Below are positions 40,875 to 49,441 of a stretch of 64,000 nt of DNA, piece after piece (within the stretch, counting starts at the first letter, position 1; every line of letters begins with the position of its first letter). Both the position numbers and the translations under genes were made by a program. Origin of the DNA: Saccharopolyspora_D taberi (GTDB lineage: Bacteria; Actinomycetota; Actinomycetes; Mycobacteriales; Pseudonocardiaceae). The stretch spans positions 1-64,000 of the forward strand of contig NZ_BAAAUX010000014.1 of NCBI RefSeq assembly GCF_039534165.1. The letters are read 5' to 3'. The notes beneath the pieces were generated by a model, which saw only the letters and a list, made by a program, of their open reading frames with translations, was not told the DNA's origin and ran no database searches.

Positions 40875-42521
40875 TTGACCGGCAACGAGATTCTTCCCGG
40901 CTGCCCGACCTGGCCGGAGGAGTTCGCCGCCCGGTACCGGCAGGCGGGTTACTGGACGGGCGAGACGTTCGGCGAGGTGCTGCGCGCCCGCGCCCGCGAA
41001 CACCCCGACCGCGTCGCCGTGACCGACGGCGAACGGCGGATCACCTACGGCGAGCTCGACACCAGGGCCGACCGGCTGGCCGCCGGCCTGCACGCCATGG
41101 GGATCGGCGCGCGGGACCGGGTCGTCGTGCAGCTGCCCAACGTCGCCGAGTTCTTCGAGGTCTGCTTCGCGCTGTTCCGCATCGGCGCGCTGCCGGTCTT
41201 CGCGCTGCCATCGCACCGGCTGACCGAGATCAGCTACTTCTGCGAGTTCAGCGAGGCCGCCGCCTACGTCACCACCGACGTGGAGGCGGGCTTCGACCAC
41301 CGCGTCCTGGCCGCCGAGGTGCGGGCGAAGGTGCCGGGCCTGCGGCACGTGCTGATCGCGGGCGACCCGGGCGGGTTCACCGCGCTGTCCGATGTCGACG
41401 CCGAACCCGCCGATCTCCCCGGCCCGCGCCCCGGCGACATCGCGTTCCTCCAGCTCTCCGGCGGCAGCACCGGCGTGCCGAAGCTGATCCCGCGCACCCA
41501 CGACGACTACCTGTACTCCTTCCGCGCCAGCAACGAGATCTGCGGGGTCGGCGCCGACGCGGTCTACCTCGCGGCGCTGCCGGTCGCGCACAACTTCCCG
41601 ATGAGCTCGCCGGGCACGTTCGGCGTCTTCCACGCCGGTGGCCGGGTGGTGCTGGCCCGGCGGCCCAGCCCGGACGAGGTGTTCCCGCTGATCGAGCGGG
41701 AACGGGTCACGCTCGTCGCCGCGGTGCCGCCGCTGGCGCTGCTGTGGCTGGACGCGGCCGAGCACACCGGGCACGACCTGTCGAGCCTGCGGGTGCTCCA
41801 GGTCGGCGGCGCCAAGTGCAGCGAGGAGGTGGCCCGGCGGGTGCGCCCGGTCCTGGGCGCCACGCTCCAGCAGGTGTTCGGGATGGCCGAGGGCCTGGTG
41901 AACTACACCCGGCTCGACGATCCCGAGGAGGTCGTGCTCACCACGCAGGGCCGCCCGATCTCGCCCGACGACGAGGTGCTGGTCGTCGACGACGAGGACA
42001 ACCCGGTGCCGCAGGGCGAAACCGGCCACCTGCTCACCCGCGGGCCGTACACGATCCGCGGCTACTACAAGGCCGACGAGCACAACGCCAGGGCGTTCAC
42101 CGCCGACGGCTTCTACCGCACCGGCGACGTGGTCCGGCTGACCGCGGAGGGCAACCTCGTCGTCGAGGGCCGGGCCAAGGACCAGATCAACCGCGGCGGC
42201 GAGAAGGTCGCCGCCGAGGAGGTCGAGAACCACCTGCTCGCCCACCCGGCCGTGCACGACGCCGCCGTCGTCTCGATGCCCGACCCGTACCTGGGCGAGC
42301 GCAGCTGCGCCTTCGTCGTCCCGCGCGGCACGCCGCCCAAGGCGCGGGAGCTGATCAGGTTCGTCCGCGACCGCGGGCTGGCCGGTTACAAGGTGCCCGA
42401 CCGGGTCGAGTTCGTCGAGCGGTTCCCGCAGACCGGGGTGGGCAAGGTCAGCAAGCGCGACCTGCGCGCGGCGATCGAACGCGAGCTCGTGCCGGAACTC
42501 GGTGGGAAGAAGGGGAACTGA
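40875..42521 (+). CDS. dhbE: 2,3-dihydroxybenzoate-AMP ligase
   Basis: A 548-residue stand-alone adenylation enzyme that activates 2,3-dihydroxybenzoate and loads it on an aryl carrier protein. LQLSGGSTGVPKLIPRTHDDY near 193-213 is the ATP loop, and LPVAHNFPMSSPGTFG carries N240, which corresponds to the Asn of DhbE/EntE that holds the 2-hydroxyl of DHB. LQVGGAK and LQQVFGMAEGLVNYTRLDD follow, with GKVSKRDLR at the end. The TTG start at 40875 gives the full family length. The next gene starts inside its stop (TGATG). Confidence 0.93.
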   Translation: MTGNEILPGCPTWPEEFAARYRQAGYWTGETFGEVLRARAREHPDRVAVTDGERRITYGELDTRADRLAAGLHAMGIGARDRVVVQLPNVAEFFEVCFALFRIGALPVFALPSHRLTEISYFCEFSEAAAYVTTDVEAGFDHRVLAAEVRAKVPGLRHVLIAGDPGGFTALSDVDAEPADLPGPRPGDIAFLQLSGGSTGVPKLIPRTHDDYLYSFRASNEICGVGADAVYLAALPVAHNFPMSSPGTFGVFHAGGRVVLARRPSPDEVFPLIERERVTLVAAVPPLALLWLDAAEHTGHDLSSLRVLQVGGAKCSEEVARRVRPVLGATLQQVFGMAEGLVNYTRLDDPEEVVLTTQGRPISPDDEVLVVDDEDNPVPQGETGHLLTRGPYTIRGYYKADEHNARAFTADGFYRTGDVVRLTAEGNLVVEGRAKDQINRGGEKVAAEEVENHLLAHPAVHDAAVVSMPDPYLGERSCAFVVPRGTPPKARELIRFVRDRGLAGYKVPDRVEFVERFPQTGVGKVSKRDLRAAIERELVPELGGKKGN

Positions 42522-43174
42522 TGGCACTCCCGACGATCGCGCCGTACCCGGTACCGAGGCAGGACGAGCTCCCGGCGAACCGGGTGTCCTGGCGGCCGGA
42601 CCCGGACCGCGCGGTGCTGCTGGTCCACGACATGGAGCGGCACTTCGTCAACGCGTTCACCCCGGGCCGGGAACCGCTGACCGAGGTCGTCGCCAACATC
42701 CTGGTGCTGCGGGACAAGGCCAGAAGCGCGGGCGTCCCGGTCGTCTACTGCGCGCAGCCCAGCGGCCAGACCCCGCAGCAGCGCGGCCTGCAGCTGGAGT
42801 GGTGGGGGCCCGGCGTGGCCGACGCCGAGCAGGAGGCGATCATCGACGAGCTCGCCCCCGGACCGGACGACGTCCTGCTGACGAAGTGGCGCTACAGCGC
42901 CTTCCAGCGCACCGACCTGCGGGAGATGCTGCGCGGCTGGAACCGCGACCAGCTGGTGATCACCGGCATCTACGCGCACATCGGCTGCCTGATGACCGCC
43001 GCCGAGGCCTTCCAGCAGGAGGTGCAGGCGTTTCTGGCCGCCGACGCGGTCGCCGACTTCTCCGCCGAAGACCACCGGATGGCGCTGTCCTACGCCGCCA
43101 GGCGCTGCGCGGTGGTCGACTCCACCGCCCGGCTGGCCGCCGCGCTGGCCGCTGACGAGACCGCCGTCGCCTGA
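42521..43174 (+). CDS. dhbB: Isochorismatase, single-domain
   Basis: A 217-residue cysteine-free-site isochorismatase: IAPYPVPRQDELPANRVSW at the start, LLVHDMERHFVNAF near 33-46 with the catalytic Asp, TKWRYSAFQRTDL with the Lys near 123, and VITGIYAHIGCLMTAAEAF near 147-165. It hydrolyses isochorismate to 2,3-dihydro-DHB and pyruvate. Unlike E. coli EntB and B. subtilis DhbB it lacks the C-terminal aryl carrier domain, which is instead a separate downstream gene. The ATG overlaps the dhbE stop by one base. Confidence 0.92.
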   Translation: MALPTIAPYPVPRQDELPANRVSWRPDPDRAVLLVHDMERHFVNAFTPGREPLTEVVANILVLRDKARSAGVPVVYCAQPSGQTPQQRGLQLEWWGPGVADAEQEAIIDELAPGPDDVLLTKWRYSAFQRTDLREMLRGWNRDQLVITGIYAHIGCLMTAAEAFQQEVQAFLAADAVADFSAEDHRMALSYAARRCAVVDSTARLAAALAADETAVA

Positions 43175-43187
43175 CCCCGACTGGAGC

Positions 43188-43424
43188 ATGACCATGGACC
43201 TGACCACCGTGCGCGAAGAAGTCGCCGAGCTGCTGTTCGCCGAGCCCGACGAGCTCACCGACGACGAGAACCTCATCGACTTCGGCCTGGATTCGGTGCG
43301 GATCATGACCCTGGTGGAGCGGTGGCGCGGGCTCGGCGTGCAGGTCACCTTCGCCGACCTCGCCGAGCGCCCGACCCTGGCCGACTGGTGGGCCGTCCTG
43401 GAGTCCAGGATTCCGGCGGGCTGA
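43188..43424 (+). CDS. Free-standing aryl carrier protein
   Basis: A 78-residue acyl-carrier domain with the phosphopantetheine Ser36 in DFGLDSVRIMTLVERWRGLGV, followed by VTFADLAERPTLADWW. The Val-Arg-Ile-Met pattern after the Ser is that of the DHB-loading carriers of EntB/DhbB. It should hold the aryl group from DhbE as a thioester for a condensation enzyme that is not in this window. The start is ATG 43188, with a second ATG at 43194. It is the last gene of the iron operon, 13 bp after dhbB, and a terminator hairpin follows. Confidence 0.88.
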   Translation: MTMDLTTVREEVAELLFAEPDELTDDENLIDFGLDSVRIMTLVERWRGLGVQVTFADLAERPTLADWWAVLESRIPAG

Positions 43425-43433
43425 CGCCGAAAG

Positions 43434-43469
43434 GTGCGGCCCGGGCCGCGGCACCGGCCCGGGTCGCAC
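43434..43469. terminator. Bidirectional terminator between the DHB operon and GH20 gene
   Basis: GTGCGGCCCGGGCC pairs with GGCCCGGGTCGCAC (14 bp, one G-T pair) around an 8-nt loop, 10 bp past the carrier-protein stop and 10 bp past the convergent hexosaminidase stop. Confidence 0.75.
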
Positions 43470-43478
43470 TCCCCGGAC

Positions 43479-45050
43479 TCACTCGGTCCAGGGCACCTGG
43501 GGCGACCGGTAGAAGTCGACGCCCAGCGCGGTCAGCCGCGGTCCCTGCGCGGCCAGGCGCTGCCGGAACGCCTCCCAGTCGTGGGAGCCGGCCGCCGACC
43601 AGCCGAGCTCGGCGATCGCGGGCAGCCGCGGGAACGCCATGAACTCGATGTGGTCGGAGTTCTCCAGCGTCTCGCTCCACAGCGGAGCCTCGACGCCCAG
43701 GACCGACTCCTCGGGCACGCCCTGCAGGTAGCTGCCCGGGTCCCAGCCGTAGGCGTCGGCGACCTCGATGTAGCCCGCCCACTTCAGGCCCAGCGGCGTG
43801 TTCTCGTCGTACTTCATGTCCAGGTAGGACTTGTTGGCGGGCGAGACCAGCACCTTGTTGCCGCGGGCCACCGCCCCCGGCAGCAGCGGGTCGGAGTTGG
43901 TCGTGCCCCAGAACTGCACGACCGCGTCGCCCTCGGCGCCCGCCTTGGCGTACTCGTGCCAGCCGACCACGGTCTTGCCGTACTTCTGCACGATCGGCAG
44001 GACCTTGGCCATGAACGCCTTGTAGTCCTCCTCGGTGGTGGAGTGCGCCTCGTCGCCGCCGATGTGCAGGTACGGGCCGGGGGTCAGCGCGGCGAGCTCG
44101 CGGATCACGTCGTCGACGAACTCGTAGGTGATGTCCTTGCCCACGCACAGCGAGCTGAAGCCGACCTCGATGCCGGTGTAGAGCGGCGGCGCGACACCGT
44201 CGCAGTTGAGCTCGGCGTAGGAGGCCAGCGCGGCGTTGGTGTGGCCGGGCAGGTCGATCTCGGGCACCACCGTGATGTTGCGCGCGGCGGCGTACTCGAC
44301 GATGTCGGTGTAGTCCTGCTGGGTGTAGTAGCCGCCGGGGCCGCCGCCGACCTCGGTGCTGCCGCCGTAGGTGGCCAGCCGGGGCCAGCTGTTGATCTGG
44401 ATCCGCCAGCCCTGGTCGTCGGACAGGTGCAGGTGCAGCCGGTTGATCTTGTACAGCGAGATCTGGTCGATGTAGCGCTTGACCTCGTCCACGCCGAAGA
44501 AGTGGCGGGCGACGTCGAGCATCGCGGCGCGGTGGCCGAACCGGGGCCGGTCGGTGATCTCGCCGCCGGGAACCGTCCACGGCCCGGGCTGGACCTCGTC
44601 GCGCTCCACGGCCGCGGGCAGCAGCTGGCGCAGCGTTTGCACGCCGTTGAACAGCCCGCCCGGGGTGCCCGCGCTCAGCGCCACCTCGTCGGCGGTGACC
44701 CGCAGGCGGTAGCCCTCCGGGCCGAGGTCGCCGCCGTCGTCGAGCCGCAGCGTGATGTCACCGGCCGACGGGTCCTCGCCGGTCACCGGCAGCGGGTATC
44801 CGGTGGAGGGCCGCAGGATCCCGGCGAGGTAGTCGCCGACCGGGCCTGCCGCACCGGCGGCGTTGATCGAGCTGCCCTCGGCGAGCTCGAAGGTGGTGCC
44901 CTGGTCGGCCCGCACCTCGGTCGGGGCGGGTACCACGCTGTTCATCGGGGACGGGGGTTCGGGCGCGGCCACGGCGGGAGCCAGTGCGCTCGCGCCGGAG
45001 AGGAGCACGCCGGTGAGCAGCGCCGCCACCGACGTCTTCGTTCGGTTCAT
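43479..45050 (-). CDS. Secreted GH20 beta-N-acetylhexosaminidase
   Basis: A 523-residue precursor: signal peptide (MNRTKTSVAALLTGVLLSG, cleavage near AVAA-PE), GH20b domain (about 40-165), then the GH20 barrel with HLHLSDDQGWRIQI near 215, the catalytic Asp-Glu pair in YLHIGGDEAHS and VLGVEAPLWSETLE. It removes terminal GlcNAc from chitobiose and other chitin oligomers outside the cell, acting after the GH18 chitinase. ATG 45050 is chosen; a GTG two codons earlier is possible. A DasR-like site lies 39-50 bp upstream, matching the chitinase gene. Confidence 0.9.
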   Translation of the reverse strand: MNRTKTSVAALLTGVLLSGASALAPAVAAPEPPSPMNSVVPAPTEVRADQGTTFELAEGSSINAAGAAGPVGDYLAGILRPSTGYPLPVTGEDPSAGDITLRLDDGGDLGPEGYRLRVTADEVALSAGTPGGLFNGVQTLRQLLPAAVERDEVQPGPWTVPGGEITDRPRFGHRAAMLDVARHFFGVDEVKRYIDQISLYKINRLHLHLSDDQGWRIQINSWPRLATYGGSTEVGGGPGGYYTQQDYTDIVEYAAARNITVVPEIDLPGHTNAALASYAELNCDGVAPPLYTGIEVGFSSLCVGKDITYEFVDDVIRELAALTPGPYLHIGGDEAHSTTEEDYKAFMAKVLPIVQKYGKTVVGWHEYAKAGAEGDAVVQFWGTTNSDPLLPGAVARGNKVLVSPANKSYLDMKYDENTPLGLKWAGYIEVADAYGWDPGSYLQGVPEESVLGVEAPLWSETLENSDHIEFMAFPRLPAIAELGWSAAGSHDWEAFRQRLAAQGPRLTALGVDFYRSPQVPWTE

Positions 45051-45088
45051 GGTCACACCGCTTCGGAGTCGGAAATGCTGACCCAGAA

Positions 45089-45100
45089 AGGTATAGACCA
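45089..45100. promoter_or_regulatory. Candidate DasR operator of the GH20 gene
   Basis: On the minus strand this reads TGGTCTATACCT, which matches the DasR core TGGTCTAGACCA at 10 of 12 positions and keeps the GGTCTA half intact. It lies 39-50 bp upstream of the hexosaminidase ATG. Confidence 0.65.
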
Positions 45101-45143
45101 AAATCCGGGGCGGGTAACCGCCCGATCGGACGTATCGGGCGGT

Positions 45144-45506
45144 TCAGGCCGCCGCGGGCGCGGCGCTCCACGTCCGCAGGAGCCGGTAGCCGGCCGTCGT
45201 GGTGCGCACCCGGTGTCCGCGCTGGGCGAACACCCGGTGCGTCTCGACGTCGATGAGGTGCGCCGCCCGCAGCTCCTGCAGGGTCTGGCGCATCTCGTCG
45301 AACATCTGCCCGCCCGCGGACTCCGACCAGGTGTAGCCGAGGGCGGGGCCGGTCCGTCCGTTGTGGTAGCGCACGAGGTCCTGCTGCACGGCGGTCAGGG
45401 CAGCGTGCCAGCGGGGGGAGGGGTCCGGTCGCGTCATCGGGATCAACTGCCTCGGGGTGGCGGTGGGCCGCTGGGATGCCGATCCACCGCCAGGTCGTGC
45501 TTTCAT
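45144..45506 (-). CDS. Small winged-helix-like hypothetical protein
   Basis: A 120-residue protein, or 97 if translation begins at the internal ATG 45437 (MTRPDPSPRW). The first 23 residues are low-complexity. The rest looks helical, ending with RQTLQELRAAHLIDVETHRVFAQRGHRVRTTTAGYRLLRTW, which resembles the recognition and wing region of winged-helix regulators. Its promoter carries two TGTC-N2-GACA palindromes, so autoregulation is plausible. The predicted transcript starts only about 8 nt before ATG 45506, which supports the long form. No family could be named. Confidence 0.6.
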   Translation of the reverse strand: MKARPGGGSASQRPTATPRQLIPMTRPDPSPRWHAALTAVQQDLVRYHNGRTGPALGYTWSESAGGQMFDEMRQTLQELRAAHLIDVETHRVFAQRGHRVRTTTAGYRLLRTWSAAPAAA

Positions 45507-45511
45507 CCTTA

Positions 45512-45548
45512 TGTCAGGACATATTAACCCGAGTGCTGTGTCCTGACA
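45512..45548 (-). promoter_or_regulatory. Promoter with twin TGTC-N2-GACA operators
   Basis: TGTCAGGACA (45512-45521) and TGTCCTGACA (45539-45548) are exact reverse complements of each other, with centres 27 bp apart. On the minus strand TTGTCA (from 45549) is a good -35 and, after 17 bp, TAATAT (ending at 45521) a good -10. One operator covers the -35 and the other the start point. Confidence 0.7.
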
Positions 45549-45594
45549 AGGCGGCCCGAAGGCTGTTCCCGCTGGTCAGCGAAGCGATCAGGGC

Positions 45595-47469
45595 TCAGCC
45601 GCGCAGCGACGGCCGGAGCTTGTCCAGCACGGCCGGGTCCTCGATGGTCGAAGGCACCTTCGTGTCCCCGGTGTCGGCGATCTCCCGCATCGACTTGCGC
45701 AGGATCTTGCCGGACCTGGTCTTGGGCAGCCCGTCGACGACGGCCACCTCGCGGAACGCCGCGACCGGCCCGATCTGCTCCCGCACCGCCGCGACCAGCT
45801 CCTCGCGCAGCCGGTCCGGGTCGATCTCGGCGCCGGCCTTGAGCACCACGAAACCGCGCGGCACCTGGCCTTTGAGCGAGTCGTGCACGCCGATCACCGC
45901 GCACTCGGCCACCGCCGGATGCGCGGCCAGCACCGCCTCCATCGACCCCGTCGACAACCGGTGGCCCGCGACGTTGATCACGTCGTCGGTCCGGCCCATG
46001 ACGAAGACGTACCCGTCCTCGTCGACGTAGCCGTTGTCGCCGGTGAGGTAGTAGCCGTCGTAGCGCGACAGGTACGACTCCCGGAACCGGTCGTCGGCGT
46101 TCCACAGCGTCGGCAGGGTTCCCGGCGGCAGCGGCAGCCGGAGGCAGATCGCGCCGTCCTGCCCGGCGGGCACCGGCCGGCCCGCCTGGTCCAGCACCCG
46201 GACGTCGTAGCCGGGCACCGGCACCGTCGGCGAACCCGGCTTCACCGGCAGCGCCTCCAGCCCGCGCGGGTTCGCGCAGATCGGCCAGCCGGTCTCGGTC
46301 TGCCACCAGTGGTCGATCACCGGGATGCCGAGCTTGTCCACCGCCCACTGGTAGGTCTCCGGATCCAGCCGCTCGCCCGCGAGGAACAGCGTCCGGAGGC
46401 CGGAGACGTCGTACTTGGCGATCTCGTCGCCGTCCGGGTCCACCCGCTTGATCGCGCGGAACGCCGTGGGCGCGGTGAACAGCGCCTTCACGCCGTGGTC
46501 CGACACGACCCGCCAGAACGCCCCGGCGTCCGGCGTGCCGACGGGCTTGCCCTCGTAGACCACCGTCGTCGCACCGGCCAGCAGCGGGCCGTAGACGATG
46601 TAGGAGTGGCCGACGACCCAGCCCACGTCGGAGGCCGTCCAGAACACGTCGCCAGGGCCGATGTCGTAGATGTTGGCCATCGACCAGCGCAGTGCCACCG
46701 CGTGCCCGCCGTTGTCGCGGACCACGCCCTTCGGCTTTCCGGTGGTGCCCGACGTGTAGAGCACGTACAGCGGATCGGTCGCGTCCACCGGCACGCAGCC
46801 CGCCGGTTCCGCCCGCGCCACAACGGTGTTCCAGTCGACGTCGTCCGCGCCGAGCTCGGCGGTGACCTGGTCGCGCTGGAGCACGATCACCCGCTCCGGG
46901 CGGTGCTCGGCCAGCCGTCGCGCCTCGTCCACGATCGGCTTGTACTCGACGACCCGGTTGGGCTCCAGGCCGCAGGACGCGGCCACGATCACCTTCGGCC
47001 GCGCGTCGTCGATCCGCGCGGCCAGCTCCTTCGGGGCGAAGCCGCCGAAGACGACCGAGTGCACCGCCCCGATGCGGGCGCAGGCGAGCATCGCCACCGC
47101 CGCCTCGGGGATCATCGGCAGGTACAGCACGACCCGGTCGCCCCGCTGCACGCCCTGGTCCCGCAGCGCGCCCGCGAACCGCGCGACCCGGTCCAGCAGC
47201 TCCCGGTAGGTCCAGCGCGACACCGTGCCGGTCATCGCCGAGTCCCAGATCAGCGCGTCCTGGTCGCCGCGGCCGTCCCGCACGTGCCGGTCCAGCGCGT
47301 TGAAGCAGGTGTTGAGCACCCCGTCGGGGAACCACCGGTACATCGGCGCGCGCGAGCCGTCGAGCGCGGTGCCCGGCGGTCGCTCCCAGTCGATCGACGC
47401 CGCCGCGTCCAGCCAGAACCCCTCGGGATCGGCAAGACTGCGCTGGTAGGCGTCCGCGTATGCGCCCAT
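45595..47469 (-). CDS. prpE: Propionyl-CoA synthetase (PrpE-type acyl-CoA ligase)
   Basis: A 624-residue AMP-forming synthetase with the ACAS_N segment (about 6-60), VLYLPMIPEAAVAMLACARIGAVHSVVFGGFAPKEL near 105-140, the ATP loop VLYTSGTTGKPKGVVRD near 243, GDVFWTASDVGWVVGHSYIVYGPL near 277, WWQTETGWPI near 400 and the C-terminal TRSGKILRKSMR with the Lys that is usually acetylated. The spelling and length favour propionyl- over acetyl-CoA synthetase. It supplies propionyl-CoA, a precursor for methylmalonyl-CoA. ATG with GGGAGG upstream; 307 bp separate it from the divergent small gene. Confidence 0.86.
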   Translation of the reverse strand: MGAYADAYQRSLADPEGFWLDAAASIDWERPPGTALDGSRAPMYRWFPDGVLNTCFNALDRHVRDGRGDQDALIWDSAMTGTVSRWTYRELLDRVARFAGALRDQGVQRGDRVVLYLPMIPEAAVAMLACARIGAVHSVVFGGFAPKELAARIDDARPKVIVAASCGLEPNRVVEYKPIVDEARRLAEHRPERVIVLQRDQVTAELGADDVDWNTVVARAEPAGCVPVDATDPLYVLYTSGTTGKPKGVVRDNGGHAVALRWSMANIYDIGPGDVFWTASDVGWVVGHSYIVYGPLLAGATTVVYEGKPVGTPDAGAFWRVVSDHGVKALFTAPTAFRAIKRVDPDGDEIAKYDVSGLRTLFLAGERLDPETYQWAVDKLGIPVIDHWWQTETGWPICANPRGLEALPVKPGSPTVPVPGYDVRVLDQAGRPVPAGQDGAICLRLPLPPGTLPTLWNADDRFRESYLSRYDGYYLTGDNGYVDEDGYVFVMGRTDDVINVAGHRLSTGSMEAVLAAHPAVAECAVIGVHDSLKGQVPRGFVVLKAGAEIDPDRLREELVAAVREQIGPVAAFREVAVVDGLPKTRSGKILRKSMREIADTGDTKVPSTIEDPAVLDKLRPSLRG

Positions 47470-47776
47470 GACGAATTGACCTCCCGCACGTGGCCGGACA
47501 AGTTGATCTCGAAAAGTGCCCTGCTGCCCACGGGTCCTACCGCACTCCCGGCGTCGGCACCAGTGTCGCCGAGCGGTCGTCACAACTTCGTTCGCGCCGA
47601 AGGTGATCGCGCCCTTCCGGAGGCACCTCGGCGACCGTCGCCGTCCATTTGTCGCCAGCACGACCGAATCGCCGCGACACGCCGTGGTCGATCGATCACA
47701 ATCGCGATTGGGCCGGGGGATCGGGTTAACGACACGGCTGGGTGGACCGACATCCGGTACGGAGGTGCGACCGAAG
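47470..47776. other. Divergent intergenic region upstream of prpE
   Basis: 307 bp that should hold the promoters of prpE (leftward) and the small gene at 47777. It includes an 8-bp palindrome GATCGATC near 47690 followed by ACAATCGCGATTG. No gene, terminator or known operator was recognised. Confidence 0.4.
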
Positions 47777-47989
47777 ATGAGCACGGAGACGTCAGCGGCC
47801 GAGGCCGATTCCGACCAGTCCGCCGAACTGCCCACCGCGCCGCGCAGCGTGGTGTGGAGCGGTGGGCACTCCTACGTCCTCGAAGGGGTCCGCGGCGCCC
47901 GCTGGGCCGGGGTCGACGACCGCCGCCGCGCCCGCTTCCTCACCGACGCGGACCTCCAGCGCCGCGGGTGGAGTCACCACCCGCGCTGA
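47777..47989 (+). CDS. Small hypothetical protein (70 residues)
   Basis: ATG with GGAGGT 11 bp upstream. The first 25 residues are acidic and polar (MSTETSAAEADSDQSAELPT), the rest reads VVWSGGHSYVLEGVRGARW then DDRRRARFLTDADLQRRGW, a compact basic part. There is no membrane segment or cysteine. I do not recognise the family. It precedes the phosphatidyltransferase by 132 bp on the same strand. Confidence 0.5.
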   Translation: MSTETSAAEADSDQSAELPTAPRSVVWSGGHSYVLEGVRGARWAGVDDRRRARFLTDADLQRRGWSHHPR

Positions 47990-48121
47990 GCCGCTCGCCG
48001 ACCGTGGTGACCTCGGCCGCCACGAGCGTTGTGGGCGGAATGTGGCACCCTGATCGGTGAACGGTGCACGCCAGGTGCACCGGTGCGGGGCAGTTCGCAC
48101 AACCGTTTCGGGGAGGGGCTC

Positions 48122-48823
48122 GTGGTGCAGGACGCCGACGGCACCACGGAGAACGCCAACCGGGGACCGCAACCCCGCCCGGCCGGTGGCTCCGCCGCGG
48201 GGGCCGACCCGGGGCTGGCCCGGATCAAGGAAGCCGCCGCGGGCATCTGGGACGACCCGTGGTGGACGATCCCCAACCTGCTCAGCGTGATCCGGCTGGC
48301 CGGTGTCCCGCTGTTCCTCTGGCTCCTGCTGGGCCCGCAGAGCGACCTGCTCGCGCTGCTGGTGCTGGTCGTCAGCGGCGTGACCGACTGGCTCGACGGA
48401 AAGCTCGCCCGCTGGCTCAACCAGTACAGCCGCGTCGGAGAGCTGCTGGACCCGGCCGCCGACCGGCTCTACATCGTCGCGACGCTGGTCGCCTTCGTCC
48501 TGCGCGACGTCGTGCCCTGGTGGGTCGCCGCGGCGCTGATCGGCCGCGACCTCGTGCTCACGCTGTGCCTGCCGGTGCTGCGCTGGCACGGCTACGAGCC
48601 GCCGGAGGTGCACTACCTCGGCAAGGCCGCCACGTTCTGCCTGATGTACGCCTTCCCGCTGCTGTTGCTGGTGCAGGGCGACTTCACCTTCTCCGGGGTG
48701 ATCCGCCCCATCGCCTACGCCTTCACCTGCTGGGGCGGCGCCCTCTACCTGTGGGCAGGGGTGCTGTACCTGATCCAGGTCGTGGCCGCGGTGCGCGCCG
48801 CCCGGTCCGCCGCCCGCGCCTGA
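48122..48823 (+). CDS. pgsA2: CDP-alcohol phosphatidyltransferase (PgsA-like)
   Basis: A 233-residue membrane enzyme. The CDP-alcohol motif is complete: D89, D92-G93, A96-R97, G106, D110 and D114 in DWLDGKLARWLNQYSRVGEL and the following DPAAD. About five to six hydrophobic helices follow (IPNLLSVIRLAGVPLFLWLLL from 50). The disordered N-terminus of 45 residues is typical of the actinobacterial form. It transfers a CDP-linked phosphatidyl group to an alcohol, probably glycerol-3-phosphate. The GTG at 48122 follows GGGGAGGGG. Position before gcvH matches M. tuberculosis pgsA2. Confidence 0.85.
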   Translation: MVQDADGTTENANRGPQPRPAGGSAAGADPGLARIKEAAAGIWDDPWWTIPNLLSVIRLAGVPLFLWLLLGPQSDLLALLVLVVSGVTDWLDGKLARWLNQYSRVGELLDPAADRLYIVATLVAFVLRDVVPWWVAAALIGRDLVLTLCLPVLRWHGYEPPEVHYLGKAATFCLMYAFPLLLLVQGDFTFSGVIRPIAYAFTCWGGALYLWAGVLYLIQVVAAVRAARSAARA

Positions 48824-48938
48824 GCGCCCGCCCGCAGGTCGTCTTGCGGCACCCGCAGTCGGCCCAATACGCTCGCCGGGCCGTCGCGATCTTCGTCGCG
48901 GTGGCCCGGCAGCGGCGGAGAACAGGAAGGCGGGACCA

Positions 48939-49325
48939 GTGGCGGCCCCCGAAGGCATCAAGTACACCAGCGAGCACGAATGGGTGCGCCCCACCGGCGA
49001 GGACACCGTCCGCGTGGGCATCACCGAGTACGCCCAGCAGCAGCTCGGCGACGTGGTCTTCGTGCAACTGCCCGGTGTCGGCGACGAGCTGGACGCCGGC
49101 GCCGCCATGGGCGAGGTCGAGTCGACCAAGAGCGTCTCCGACATCTACGCCCCGCTCGCAGGTTCGGTCACCGCGGTCAACGACAAGCTGGACACCGAGC
49201 CCGAGCTGGTCAACACGGACCCGTACGGCGAGGGCTGGATGGTCGAACTGCGGTTGAGCGACCCGGCCGCGCTGGACGGCCTGCTCGACGAGAACGCCTA
49301 CCGGGAGCTGACCGACCAGGACTGA
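48939..49325 (+). CDS. gcvH: Glycine cleavage system H protein
   Basis: A 128-residue lipoyl carrier: YTSEHEWVRPTGEDTVRVGITEYAQ at 9-33, and lipoylated Lys64 in GEVESTKSVSDIYAP. It shuttles the aminomethyl group between GcvP, GcvT and L protein. GTG start with AGGAAGGCGG upstream. It lies 2.6 kb before gcvP, which has its own riboswitch, with garA, DUF151 and MerR genes in between; gcvT is not in the window. Confidence 0.95.
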   Translation: MAAPEGIKYTSEHEWVRPTGEDTVRVGITEYAQQQLGDVVFVQLPGVGDELDAGAAMGEVESTKSVSDIYAPLAGSVTAVNDKLDTEPELVNTDPYGEGWMVELRLSDPAALDGLLDENAYRELTDQD

Positions 49326-49441
49326 TCGTCGATCTCGGCGGTGTCCTCGGCCGATGTCGGGACTCGCGCGTACGGGGCGGGGTGCGACACGGTACGTTGG
49401 AAGGCACTTCGCACGATCTATCCGCGTAGAGGAGAGCTCAG

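Noticed and set aside
43188..43424. Carrier protein as part of an NRPS fragment
   Set aside because: It is a complete 78-residue protein with its own start and a terminator after it, not a broken module.
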